Shown: positions 25,401-36,400 of the stretch, in pieces
Position numbering within the stretch: position 1 is the stretch's first letter
How the letters are laid out: each line of letters opens with the position of its first letter
Assembly (NCBI RefSeq): GCF_000764305.2
Contig: NW_025941414.1
Span: forward strand, 310,001 to 374,000
Source: Hyalella azteca
Taxonomy: Eukaryota; Arthropoda; Malacostraca; Amphipoda; Hyalellidae
Length of the DNA stretch: 64,000 bases
Direction of reading: 5' to 3'
The notes under the pieces: generated by a model
The model's input: only the letters and a program-made list of their open reading frames with translations
What the model was told of the DNA's origin: nothing
Databases searched by the model: none
Program-made: the position numbers and the translations under genes

Positions 25401-26410
25401 CACTAAATAATTGAATGCGCAGGTGAAGATTTGGTTCCAGAACCGGCGGTATAAATGCAAGCGCCTGCGCCAGGACCTGACGCTGGAGCAGAGCGCCGCT
25501 GCTGCTGGGGGAGGCGCCGCCGTGGGGCACGTCTCGGTCACGCCTTCGTCGATGGCAGCGGCGGTGGCAGCTGCTGCTGCCGCTGCCACGTCGCCACGAC
25601 GGGTGGCAGTGCCGGTAAATAGTGCAATTATGGCAATAAAATTGAAGTTATCGAATGTCAATAAATACTTATTGAATAATATGAATAATTGAACTTATTG
25701 AATGTCAATAAATACTTACTGAATAATATAAATAATTGAATTTATTGAATGGCAATAAATAAAATTGACTAAATTTGTGTATCTCAAGGATAATGGAATG
25801 GTAGTTAGTGATAACTTTCGGAATAAATCCTCAACTTTAGAAGGTTTGGCTCGATGATATCAATATTAAACATAATGCGTTAATTTAATTTTAATAATAG
25901 TGCGTTAATTTTTTGCTGTCACACAAAACAAATCAGGTCACAGAAAGTGCCTCCTTTTTATTGAAATAATCAACTAAAACCTGACATAATGTGATATAAA
26001 ATCTGGATTTTGGCTAAAAAAGTTAAACAGGTCTTGATTCGTGTAGCTATTAATTAATATAACACAAAATAATTTTGAATCTAAGATTAATCACTATTAA
26101 CGATTTAAAAACTCTGGAAAATGAATAATTTTCAAGAATTTTAACAGCAATTTATGCCCAGGTGTTGGTGCGGGACGGCAAGCCTTGCCCCGCATACTCC
26201 TCCAGCTTCCCAAGCTCCTCAACAGCCCCACAGTTCGGTCCCCAGTACTCCTCCCCATCCCTGTACCAATGCCCACCAGCCCCATACTCCCCCCACGGGG
26301 CCTCTTCTTCCCCTTTTCCTCCCCATTCCTCCCAGAACAGCCACAATTTACCCTATATGAACCACGGGGTGCCTTTTGGTTCTCAGCCGGCGATTAGGAG
26401 TGGCTGGTGA
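13468..26410 (+). CDS. tin: NK4/tinman-type homeobox transcription factor, six coding exons
   Basis: Exons are 13468-13789, 14440-15282, 22931-23007, 23911-24012, 25423-25614 and 26162-26410 (TGA). All have GT-AG borders, the phases join, and the total is 594 codons plus stop. The product should be a nuclear DNA-binding regulator of mesoderm and heart fate, as tinman/Nkx2-5 is elsewhere. The homeodomain lies at about residues 405-464 and reads [12 protein letters not shown], then [18 protein letters not shown], then [12 protein letters not shown]. It has Trp48, Phe49, Asn51 and Tyr54, the last being the NK2-class specificity residue. The NK2-specific domain [15 protein letters not shown] spans the exon 5/6 join at about 507-521. 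Exon 2 encodes a long Ser/Pro/Asn-rich region and exon 5 an alanine run. The start is the first ATG after an in-frame TAA at 13423; an upstream coding exon cannot be excluded, and no canonical TN motif (TPFSVKDIL) was found. Identity as NK4 rather than another NK2 member rests on the homeodomain and is fairly secure. Confidence 0.88.
17258..17503. repeat. 46-bp minisatellite in tinman intron 2
   Basis: Five near-identical units beginning 'gtggcagtagccccaacact' and ending 'tctccagctatcagtata'. Each contains a TCTCCAG that resembles a splice acceptor. Confidence 0.9.
17504..17635 (+). other. GC-rich unique segment after the 46-bp array
   Basis: Unlike its flanks it is GC-rich and holds ATGGCTGAG|GTAAAC, a donor-like site at about 17570, with acceptor-like TCTCCAG in each repeat before it. 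It could be an unannotated exon inside tinman intron 2. Support is weak. Confidence 0.2.
18860..20400 (-). mobile_element. Decayed CR1/jockey-like non-LTR retrotransposon, 5'-truncated
   Basis: On the minus strand the region encodes broken pieces of a reverse transcriptase: [12 protein letters not shown], then [17 protein letters not shown], then [16 protein letters not shown] (motif A), SVRSGVPQ (motif B), the catalytic box [28 protein letters not shown] and a C-terminal part with [14 protein letters not shown]. Stop codons interrupt it just after GVPQ and near 19531, and a 54-bp tandem duplication (about 20215-20322) disrupts the frame. The 3' end carries a short TATGT-type tail at 18863-18879. 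It is a dead copy lying in tinman intron 2, in the opposite orientation. Confidence 0.85.
20215..20322. repeat. 54-bp tandem duplication within the retrotransposon
   Basis: The block 'ggtgcaggatctgccggc' through 'aatctgatatgagat' occurs twice in direct succession and breaks the reverse-transcriptase frame. The two copies are nearly identical, so the duplication is recent relative to the element's decay. Confidence 0.85.
20712..21285. repeat. About 19-bp minisatellite, 'gattcaactcgacgtgacc'
   Basis: About 30 units, 18-22 bp each, in tinman intron 2. Copies at the right end are more diverged. Short ORFs across it are artefacts. Confidence 0.9.
23215..23610. repeat. 25-bp minisatellite in tinman intron 3
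   Basis: About 16 units of 'ctatatccactgaatgtcct' plus 'ccaca', alternating with a variant 'ctaaacgtctaccaca', so a two-unit higher-order pattern is visible. It shows no splice-site copy. Confidence 0.9.
24010..24370 (+). repeat. Degenerate array copying the tinman exon 4 donor
   Basis: Exon 4 ends CTCAG|GTGAGGGG. The next 350 bp hold about ten degenerate units of 30-40 bp built around CAGGTGAG-GGGAGG followed by '..attaccacc'. Several units keep a full AG|GTGAG donor, for example near 24060, 24230, 24280 and 24330. The array starts at the real splice site. Confidence 0.8.
25045..25098 (+). other. Duplicated homeodomain helix-III exon, copy 5a (possible alternative terminal exon)
   Basis: A CAG acceptor at 25042-25044 precedes 18 codons that repeat the start of tinman exon 5: [17 protein letters not shown] and then TAA. 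It is in the same phase as the real exon, so splicing from exon 4 would complete the homeodomain and stop one residue later, dropping the NK2-specific domain. Relative to the main exon, Lys46 is Thr. Whether it is spliced is unknown; it may be an inert copy. Confidence 0.6.
25246..25299 (+). other. Duplicated homeodomain helix-III exon, copy 5b (possible alternative terminal exon)
   Basis: A CAG acceptor at 25243-25245 precedes 18 codons in the right phase: [17 protein letters not shown] and then TAA. It differs from the main exon at homeodomain position 54 (His for Tyr), which in NK2 proteins sets preference for the CAAG core. Like copy 5a it would end the protein just after the homeodomain. 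It lies 201 bp from copy 5a and 177 bp before the real exon. Confidence 0.6.
25635..25765. repeat. About 53-bp AT-rich repeat in tinman intron 5
   Basis: Two and a half units of 'ttattgaatgtcaataaata' followed by 'cttattgaataatat'. It lies about 20 bp after the exon 5 donor but does not copy it. Confidence 0.75.
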
Positions 26411-26723
26411 TTGAGCAATTTGCTTTACTCATAAATGTCATAAAAATATGGGTAAGAAATACATGTTATGCCCGCATATTACTCGACTTGATCTTGCACA
26501 AATATTCAGAATAGAATATAAATTTCCAGAACATTTTTATTACTATGTTACAACGCAAAAGTAAATTGTTATGAATCATTAAACAAGGTGAGGCGTTCAT
26601 TCATCACGCGGGTATTTAAGCAATTGTAAAATACTTCTCATAGCATTAAAACAACTTCAATATATCACAGAGTGCATGTCACAATGATATTATATATTCT
26701 CATTTCCGATGAAAAATTTTTTG

Positions 26724-26729
26724 AATAAA
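26724..26729 (+). terminator. Possible polyadenylation signal of the tinman gene
   Basis: This is a canonical AATAAA about 315 bp after the tinman stop codon, on the coding strand. Such hexamers are frequent in AT-rich DNA, so this is only a candidate. Confidence 0.3.
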
Positions 26730-27924
26730 GATAAAACATGTACCAAATTGCACATCCACACATCTTTAATCCATTGACCTTTTTTCAGCACATAGATCAA
26801 CCACTATGGCAATCGTTTCCTAGACGTATTATCATATTTTATGTGCTCCAATATTACAAATTCAATACGACAAATATCAATATTGTTTCGCTATAAACAT
26901 ACACTAATTAATAACACAGTTGTTGCAACTGGGTTTTGGTCTGCAATTAGAATCATACTAAGTGCCTTACGAATGCCAGATGTAAATATATAGAATTTAT
27001 TATTCCAAGTATTTCAGAAAGAATCTTAATATAGATTATAGTGTTTTCCGATATAAATTATCGATATTCATTCGATCACATCGTTTGTTACGAATTTTGA
27101 ATAACTTTGAAAGTAATAAACGATAAATTCTATGTGTTTCTTGCTAACGTATCCTCTTAGTGGAATTTAAAACTGAAAATGCCATTTTAAAATATCCTCG
27201 AATGCCTACTGAATAAATTTCAGTGCGATGTGGCTAGAGAAACCAAATTGAAAAATGGAATTCCATCTAAAAACAGCGAAAATTTTTAAACTCATAGTAA
27301 AGTTAGAAAAAATTGAGAAAATATGTTGAAAAAGTGTCTGACGATTCAATTATTTATAGAGTAAAACCGTCGTTCGTTTCGTAGTAAGGCAGTCACTTTA
27401 TTATTCAGATTATCTAATTCAGACAATGCTGATGATACTCTAAAAATCTACAAAATTGCTATTTTGAATTGCTCAGTTTGAGGCTATGAAATTGAGGCAA
27501 AAAATATGCGATAAAACATTTTTCTACAATAATTACAAAAGTAGTGGTTCGCTACCTTTTAGCGAAAATTAATGTAAGTGGAAAACTAGAAATATCGTCG
27601 CTTAGAAAAAAAAAATTCTTTACTAGTCAATAAAGATAAAATCTCGCTGTCTTTCATTGACAGAATTTTTTTTTTCAGGATTAAATTTGTGCCAATACGA
27701 GTGAACTTTACTCGACCGTTAGTCAGCGTCACAAAATAAAACAACTTGAATGAGAAATGTTCTCATTTCTGAATCTTTGTTTAGGGAAAGACAGTTTGTT
27801 TCATCACTGAAATAATTCACAAGAATTGTCAAACAAAGCTGCGCGACTATCAGGCGTTATCAGCAGCAGCGTCTGGGCAGCAACAAAGACGCATCTGTGC
27901 TACGCCAGCCTCCATGCGACGTAA

Positions 27925-28770
27925 GCCACCGACTTGACACAAAGACGTAGCATTATGACACAGAGACGTAGCATTATGACACAAACACGTAGCGTTATGA
28001 CACAAAGACGTAGCATTACGACACAAAGACACAGCATTATGACACAAAAAACGTAGCAACATGACACAAAGACGTAGCGTTATGACACAAAGACGTATTA
28101 TTAGGACAAAAAGACGTAGCGTTATGACACAAAGACGCAGCATTACGACACAAAGACGTAGCATTATGACACAAAGACGTAGCATTATGACACAAAGACG
28201 CAGCATTATGACACAAAGACGTAGCATTATGACACAGAGACGTAACGTTATGAGACAAAGTCGTAGCATTATGACACAAAGCCGTAGCATTATGTCACAA
28301 AGACGTAGCGTTATGACACAAAGACGTAGCGTTATGATACAACAACGTAACATTATGACACAAAGACGTATCGTAATGACACAATGACGCAGCATCATGA
28401 CACAACGACGTAGCATTATGACACATAGACGTAGCGTTATGATACAACAACGTAGCATTATGACGCAAAGACGTAGCGTTATGACGCAAAGATGTAGCGT
28501 TATAACACAAAGACGTATCGTAATGACACAAAGACGTAGCATCATGACACAACGACGTAGCATTATGACACAAAGACGTAGCGTTATGATACAACAACGT
28601 AACATTATGACACAAAGACGTAGCGTTATAACACAACGATAGCATTATGACACAAAGACGTAGCATTATGACACAAAGACGCAGCGTTATGGCGCAAAGA
28701 CGTAGTGTCATGACACAAAGACATATCGTAATGACACAAACACGTAACATTATGACACAAAGACGTCGTC
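27925..28770. repeat. 21-bp minisatellite, 'acacaaagacgtagcattatg'
   Basis: About 40 units. Because 21 is a multiple of three, several frames stay open on both strands (up to 251 codons). Composition is purely repetitive and no signals support a gene. Confidence 0.92.
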
Positions 28771-30448
28771 AGGACTCCACGCAAAAAAATAAGACGTAAT
28801 TAGAAGACGTATATTTTTATTCCCAAAGTTCACGATGTCAATGGATTTTATTCCTGTCAAAAATTTAGTTTAAAAGGAGCTGTTGCTAACAAAATAATAG
28901 GCATAGAACAATCTCAATGCCAAACTAAAGAATATAAACGGAGTCGCAATCAAATAATAACTTAAATTTCAGTGAATCAACGAGGAAAATTTTTAATTTT
29001 TATCCGATTTATTGCTTTAAATCTATAATCACATCAATGATCTAGTTAACACGTGAGAAAAAAAACATTATAATGCTGGACCAGCAATTTCCTAGAACTT
29101 TATCGAGGGAATCAAATGTCTATTAATATCGATGTTAGAGACAAATAAGACATCATTTCGTATTGAAAATAAATTGATTTCAGTGACCCGTCGTACCAAC
29201 AGTGATGTGCTCAGGTATAACGTTACGTGATAAACGTAAATCTGAACGAAAACAAGTAATGGTCTCTGCATGGGGCGGGGTTTACGGTCAGAATATATAA
29301 GTCTAATGGTGACTATGCAAACAAGCTAGGCAAACTCTGCCGTGTAGATGGATCCTGTGGGGGGACTCGTGCATATGGCAGTTCTATGGACCAGTAAATT
29401 TGGTACTGGCTTGGAACTTTCTCGTATTAAATCTCATCAAAATACCACTGTCGTATTTTGTTTTTGTTTATTTTGTTTGTTCTACTTAATGAAGGATATT
29501 ATTACAAAAAATTGTATAAAACAATCTGTACATGCATTATGTGCAATTTTTGTAATTACATTTGTATATTTTCATGTAGAACCAGTAGCTACGCGTTACT
29601 ATTGTTTACTATAGCATGACGTAAGTCAGATTACGTCAGTCCTTACCTCGGCGTCTTCCTCCTCGGTTATGTCAATAAACTTACGAACCATTCAACCTTT
29701 AATTCCAACCCTACGGAATTAACACATTATATGTTTGTAATGGGAGAAGGGAACTGTAATAAGTCATTGAAAACGAGGGTTTTGTATGAAAGATTTATAC
29801 CATATATTTCCATACCACCAAGAATACCATTTTGAGATATCCCCAACATATACAGGCATTGAATATCGCTGCGTTAGTTCGTCTGGCACCACAATTCATT
29901 CTATTTATGTTAACCGAATCAAGATAGCTCATCGGTTGCGGGATGTTCGCCGAAAACAAATACTCTTTATCTGATTATCGATACTGAGAAACAATTATGT
30001 AATTATTGTATATTATTATTACATAATAATTATCTCTATTATTATTTGATAGTTATTATATAATATAATTATTAACAACTATACACTGATTGCAATCCAA
30101 CTAATGATGAAGCCCGATAATATGACCCTTGAAAGGATAAGTCATTGAGGGAAGGTTCAGGGCCTCTGCACTGTCGCTGAGTTGCTTGCTGGTTTAAAAT
30201 GCAAATTACTTTTGTTAAATTCTGCTTTTGACTAAAATCAAAGCGCTGGAATGGCTTTTAGTCAGTTATTTTTCATTTTCATTTTAGTAATTATTTGTTC
30301 ACAACGTACATGAACTATCTATATATATATAAATTCTTCGTACCTAGTTGTTCTTAATTATACATCTTGCGTTATTCCAACTTTTGCGAATGGCCGTAGA
30401 ATCACCCGATGACGTTAGATAGCATATCATATTTTCAAACATGGCCTC
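28771..30448. other. Intergenic DNA between the minisatellite and the membrane-protein gene
   Basis: AT-rich. A less AT-rich patch at 29200-29680 has an 88-codon ORF without recognisable motifs. Otherwise I see nothing in it. Confidence 0.5.
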
Positions 30449-32869
30449 TTACCTTCTATTAATGCCAGGTAAAATATTAGAGTACAAACGTGAAATCCTA
30501 CTTTCCCTCTGACCTCCACCATTATTCGAGTACACATTCCCCTTTGCTCTTAATTCATTCGGTATTTCGTATACATGATCCGAAGAAAATTCATCGTAGA
30601 TGGAATTCTCTTCTCCGAATCGTGGATTTTTTCCTCTCGATGGCCGACGTTTCTCCATTTCGAGCCCAGGCGTATCCCCCATTTCAAATTTTCTAAGTTT
30701 TTTCTTTAAACAACAAATGCTCACGAGTAGGAACAAGATTATGAGGAGCATGGCAGCCAGAACTATCCATTCTATTGTCAGTTGCCAACTGGTAAGTAGT
30801 TTCGCGACGTAGTGGTTGTTGGTCCATAGTTCAACCGACTCGCATTTGAACGGGTCGTCTCTGCATGGTAGTTGGTACGGGTGACAGTTGGTGACGAGGC
30901 ACGTTCTTGGTACGTGAACGGTCAGGTGTTTTTTGACGTCGAAGTATGAGTGCACGTGTCCAGCTGTCCAGAGCACCGAGTATGAACTTCTTGTTCCCAG
31001 CACCGTCTAAAAATTCAATTTTGTAATCAATCCAATAGTAAGAATTTAACGTTCGAGTGTGGTTTGGAATTTGTTCTCGTAATCGAAAACATAAATTTAC
31101 AGGTACGTAGTTAAAGTAAAAGATGAGTGGCTCGTAGCTTAGATTAAAGATTTGAGCTCTTATTTTGCTAGTATGTCTTTGATATTTAAAAATTTTGATT
31201 TTGAATTGTAGTCAAAAAGTTCTTATAATGTCTAATGTTTCAAACTTATGGATTAAAAGTATTGAACTCTCACCCAATTAATGCTTCGGTGTTCTTGATC
31301 GACTACAACTTCAGTCCATTTCCCGGCCGCCTGCACCGGAGAGTCTTCATCCTGGAGCGTGAAAAGGTAGTTGTAGGAGCTGGGGAAGGCCTTGAAGAAG
31401 ATCAGCTCCTCCGGACTGCCGCACCACGCGAAGAATTGGTCTCCATAAGTCGATTGGTATTCATCACCAGATCGGAGGTGGCACCCTGGAATAAAAGATC
31501 CAGTTAAATAAAAACCCAATTATCCATGTTGGTCATGGTAGATACATTTATGGCTAATTTCTGAGAGTGAACTCCTTGTTCGTAATATAAAGTTGACAGA
31601 CTATTTAAAGAAAATATTTTTCAAGATGAACATCTTGATTAGTTATTTGATTATAGAGGATTCGGCTGAATATTTTTAAAAACTAGTTTTTAATATAAGT
31701 CGAACCAGTTTTTCGGCTAAATATTTTTAAAAACTAGTTTTTTAAATAATTTATACCAGTTTTTTTGTAAATTCAGTCATTTTGGCCATGTTCATACAGG
31801 TTGCAAATATTCTTATGATTAATTGAAATATTATATCTTTTTGGTTCTTGAATCGATTTTGAGGCTTGTAAGGATATTTGCTTCCGACAGAATTTCAAGC
31901 TTCCTCATATTAATTTTTCCAGGCACGTGCGAAATTTATCCAACACTTGTGCACTAGTCTAATCATCTGCATAGCGAAAAATTTATTTTCGCGCACTGAA
32001 ACCTTTGAATCGCCTATTTTTCTATGAAATGATTGCATTATTGATCAGTGTGATCATTTTTTAATATTAATATTTCAATGATCAAAAATTAAAAATTAAT
32101 TCTGATCGTGACGCTGTTTTTCCCCACCTGAATAACAATCAAAGTTGACGTGAAACGATTTCCGGTTGGGGAGCCATTGCGCCTGGAGTTTCCCCGTTAA
32201 TCCCGTGTTTCTCAGAGTAATGATTTCCACGTCCTGTGCGCCTATTGAGGTGAGAAGAACATCCTTATTTTCAGTGAAGAACAAGTCGAAGTGCCGCCAC
32301 CCGTATAAATTAACTAACTTGGTTTCTTGTACGATCGTATCTTCTTTCTGTTCCCAAGCACTGCACCGATAGGCGATCACGCCCTTGTCGTTCTTGTCGT
32401 TCTTAGCAGTGACATTGAAGACTGCGGAGCAGCTATGTCCCGTGGACGGTGACTTAATTAAAAGTTCAACCTTCCAGCTTTCATTTACGTAGGGGACATC
32501 AAGTCCAAGTCGTACTTGAGTCTCGAAACTTTTAGTGGCAGTTTTGCGGGGTATGTCGCTGATCTCGTACTGAACGCAGTCTGGTAGGGAGAGAAAGAAG
32601 TTTTCAACTGACAATCCAAGATAAAGCATCCGCCAACGTATATAAAAACCTATTCAATTCTATATACGATATTCAATTATTTTTTGCTGCATAGTTCTTG
32701 CACCTTTTTTTCACTGATTTGTTTCGCTAGCAACAATTACCTTTATTATTTTATGCACTAAATTAATTTTATTAAGATCCTCAAAAGCCTTACCGGCGGG
32801 CTGGTCTTCGCTTTGGGCCTCAGCAGTGAGCTGGAGCACCAACGCGACAATGATGAGTCGGACCATCAT
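30449..32869 (-). CDS. Unrecognised type I membrane protein with cytoplasmic tyrosine motifs
   Basis: Four exons in transcript order: 32869-32794, 32580-32128, 31485-31274 and 31006-30449. Borders are GT-AG, the phases join (1, 1, 0), and the product is 432 aa. It starts MMVRLIIVALVLQLTAEA, a clear signal peptide. The extracellular part (about 20-325) is cysteine-containing, with short motifs such as GWRHFDLFF, and I recognise no family in it. One hydrophobic segment, WIVLAAMLLIILFLLVSICC, lies at about 327-346 and is followed by a basic stop-transfer KKKLRK. The 80-residue tail has four tyrosines: IYDEF (Tyr384), VYEIP (393), VYSNN (406) and LYSNI (422). Topology predicts a cell-surface receptor or adhesion protein with an SH2-docking tail. 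The gene model is solid; the function is unknown. The upstream neighbour on the same strand is NPC1, about 5 kb away, with no evidence of co-transcription. Confidence 0.8.
31660..31770. repeat. Two-copy repeat in intron 2 of the membrane-protein gene
   Basis: 'cggctgaatatttttaaaaa' plus 'ctagttttt' occurs twice about 50 bp apart. Confidence 0.75.
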
Positions 32870-33604
32870 TTTGCTGAATACTTGTTATAATACATAAATG
32901 ATCATGATAACATAATTACAACACAGATTAAATGTTTATTAACCACAATAGTGATGCATATACGGGAGAAATTTAATAAAAATAACTAGACAAATATTAA
33001 ATGTTTCAAAAATAAATCTCCTGAAGAAAAATGACGTTCTCTTGAAACTTGAGAGCCAAAATCTACAATTAAACGATATTATTTATTAAAAAACAAATCC
33101 ACTCAATAATCTTGACGAGGAATGAGATGGGAATTGTAAATAAATTCATTAATAATTATAGATATTTAGAAGTTCTTAGGTTTTAAAGTGCCATTAGGTT
33201 GAGCAATTTTCTATGGCAATTCGTATTTTATCTATTAACTTCTTTAACAGTCTCAAGTATATACACTTCACATGACAGCTCAATGCAGTTTTCCCAATTA
33301 TAAGCTCGAGAACGCAGCTATTTGGCTTCACGATCAATATAAAGCAAATATTGGTCAATTTTAGAAAAACATAAAATTACAACGGGGTACAATTTCATTA
33401 CTACAAGACATGTAAATCGCCGAAGACATGGAAAATGCATTGATGAAATCAATAAAAATTTTGAGATTTCATTGATAGTGAGACAAAATATTCATTTTTC
33501 AAATCCATACGAAACATTTTTCCTATCACATTTCAAGCCATGCGGTCTCGTGAATTATTTTTTTCATCTGTTAAAACAGTAACTGCATCTTTTTTTATTG
33601 AAAT

Positions 33605-34040
33605 TATTCGAATTTTATAGCACGATGTCCATTGTGTCCAATATCAGCATTGAATATTAAAAACCTACATCACCAGGTGAGTAGAGTGCTCCCTCTATCA
33701 AAGTCTGTCACCAAGTAATATTCTCTGGCATTGCTGGCGATTATTGAAGTTAATCGAATTTTATAGCACGATGTCCATTGAGTCCAAAACCAGCTTTGAG
33801 TATTAAAAACCTACATCACCAGGTGAGTCGAGTGCTCCTTCTATCAAAGTCTGTCACCAAGTAATATTCTCTGGCAATGCTGGCGACTATTGAAGTTAAT
33901 CGAATTTTTTAGCACGATGTCCATTGTGTCCAATATCAGCTTTGAGTATGAAAAACCTACATCACCAGCTGAGTAGGGTGCTCCTTCTATCAATGTTTGT
34001 CACCGAGTAATATTATCTGGCAATCCTGGCGACTATACGT
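33605..34040. repeat. About 146-bp satellite, three copies
   Basis: Three copies begin 'tagcacgatgtccattg' and contain 'acatcaccaggtgagta' and 'tctgtcaccaagtaatattc'. The first two copies keep a perfect CAG|GTGAGT on the plus strand. It lies upstream of the membrane-protein gene; no transcript is evident. Confidence 0.85.
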
Positions 34041-35089
34041 CACCGGATACTAGGAGAGGCCTGCAGATGGTTGCCCTCTATGCAAGTATTGCAAGCGCTG
34101 TCGAGCATCCGCGGCTTATGATAAAACTAATGACCGGAAATCCGAAAATTTCTTTGTGTTCACAAGAACCACAGAATAACATGCATAGTAAAAATCGAGC
34201 AAGATTTTTGGATAAAAAAATATATTGTCTTATTTTTTGCTTGTAATAATGAACCTACGATCTAAAATGATCGATTCACGACCCGTTAACTGTACGTCTT
34301 AGTGCGATCAAAAAATGCACTTTTTACAAAATGCATAATTTGTCTAACTTATAACCGATCAATCAATAACAGAATAATAATATTAATAATAATAATAAAA
34401 ACAACCCCATTTAATCAAAACCTATTGTCAATGTTGCGAGAATAGTATTTGTTTATTCAAATTAAGAGTTTTTGAATGAATTCAAGAGAATGTAAATAGA
34501 AAATTTGAATTTATCGTATCAGCAGTAGGCATTTAACGATTATGATGATAGAAGCGCCAGGAATACCTCGTAGACATCTGCAATTAGAAGTTTATTCATC
34601 ATTATCTTCTATTCCCTGCTTAAAGAGATATGCATTTGGTTACAATACAGTACTTCATTAACATGCATCAAATATTTTATGCGAGTCAGAATTCTCATCA
34701 TTATTCGAAAGAAACATCAGAGGATGACAGATTAAAATTCAAAGTCGTGAAAACGAGAAACAATTTTATTCGTATAAATTCTACCAATATAATTCGCGCA
34801 AGATGAGTTAAAAAACGTAAGTGATTCAAGTATGTTACTTCGAAATTCCAGAAGAAAAATGAACAATGACGTTTTTATGAGGTCGACTAAATAAGACGAC
34901 CTCCTTTTATGATGTCGTCTAGAGGTGGTTGAAGTGCCTTGAATTATTACGTGGTGATGAATGCATTTACACTTAATTCAAAACAATATTAATGTTAAAA
35001 TATCAGCGACAGACGTGGTTAAATATTCAATGAAAGTAACTAAGGAAATTACTGGGTTTTCAGGAGAAAGGGAATTTTTCCATCGGAGT

Positions 35090-36400
35090 TCTATAGGTCC
35101 TTGTTTTCGTCGCAACACACGAGTGTGGCGAAGTCTGGCCACTGCGCAGCTAAAAAGTGAATCAATTGTGAATAAGAAGTGAAATAATTAATACTTGAAA
35201 GTTATTACCGGAAAACCCAATTCAAAAATGGTTAAAGATTCGGAATTGTTTCAGCCCTAGCGCAGTTCGGAAGGAAATTATTTTTTCGAGTTGGATAATG
35301 TTCGGTTTATAATCATATAAATTATTGCCGGAATACCCAATTAAGAAATGGCAAAATTGACAGTCTTGAAAATCACAACACTAGATTTGATGTTGAATCG
35401 TGGAATTCATTAATGGAAAACTATTCTGAAACGGCAGAACTGACAACGACGAAACACAGCCACTGCGCAATTGGGAAATAATATAATATCACGAGTTTGG
35501 TGATAACCCGGTTATATTAAATCATAATATGATATTAAATTATTACCCGAGAAATCCAAACTGGCTTGAACCCGCCACTGCGTAGTTAAGATGTGAATCA
35601 ATTCCTTAGGTTTCGTGAAATTCGGTATTGAATCAAGAAAGTTAGTACCATAAAACTCAATTCTGAAACGGCTGAACCCATGAAATTATGACAACGATAT
35701 CATAGTTTGGAAATAGACGAATTTCACAGTTCAAGTGAGCTTAGGTATCGAAAATTCAAATTAATAAATGAAAAAAACTGACAGATATGAAATTTTTGAA
35801 GCCACAGTGCAGTTGGTGAGTGTAATAATTCAACCCGCTGGAGATATTTCATGTTGAATAGCGAATGTTATCACTGGAAAAGCCCATTCTAAACGGACAA
35901 ACTGACAGGGCTGAAACTTTGACAGCCACTGCGCAATTAATGAGTAAATATAATTCTCTAGTTGGGTGATATTCGATCTTAAATTGCGAAATTAAAACCG
36001 GCCAAACTAATGTCAATGATTTTCTTAGTCACTGCGCGGTTAGGTTACGAATAAATTCCTTAAATTATGTTTGAAAAAAAAAATTAAAATCTAGTCATTA
36101 GCCTAGAACGGGAAGACCTGAATTTCTAGAGTTAGATGATCGACTATGACGACTGTGGTTTTGACAACTATGGCAGAATTCAATTCCTAAATGGCTAAAT
36201 TGACAACTAAGAAATTTTAGCAGCTCTATATAGCGTGGTTTGGAAAGAAATGGGATTTTCGATTTATTTGAGCTGAGGTGTTAAATCATTTAAATTATCA
36301 CCGGGAAGCAGATTTTTTATATGACACATTCGACAGTCATAAAATTCATGCTGCCACTGCGCAGTTGGACTATAAAAAGTTCATCGAGATAGGAGATGTT
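35090..36400. repeat. Highly diverged satellite with a 'gccactgcgcagttg' core
   Basis: About ten units of roughly 100-200 bp share 'gccactgcgcagtt', a gap with 'attaccggaaaaccca' and 'aacggctaaactgaca'. Cores are near 35138, 35267, 35458, 35573, 35810, 35929, 36031 and 36354. Divergence marks it as old. Confidence 0.65.

Larger units (their letters stand above)
24940..25434 (+). repeat. Tandem units carrying the tinman exon 5 acceptor and exon start
   Basis: About 2.5 units of 150-200 bp. Each runs from 'ctcatataaactgatc' through 'cacgaaatttcatgc' and 'ttgaatgcctaattaa' to an acceptor plus the recognition-helix codons. The last unit leads into the functional exon 5. This is a duplication of an intron end together with exon sequence. 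Confidence 0.85.

Noticed and set aside
27850..28750. Long ORFs (up to 251 codons) rich in LCHNATS/RLCVIML
   Set aside because: They are translations of the 21-bp minisatellite, open in several frames on both strands, with no gene signals.
27925..28770. CRISPR-like regular repeats
   Set aside because: The repeats are head to tail without unique spacers, and the genome is eukaryotic.
29348..29614. 88-codon plus-strand ORF after a TATA-like sequence
   Set aside because: No motif recognised, and the second half is low-complexity hydrophobic translation of AT-rich DNA.
30449..30620. ITAM in the tail of the membrane protein
   Set aside because: Spacing and hydrophobic positions do not fit YxxI/L-x(6-8)-YxxI/L. 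Only single tyrosine motifs are supported.
31253..32629. Plus-strand ORFs over the membrane-protein exons
   Set aside because: Antisense shadows of exons that join in phase on the minus strand.
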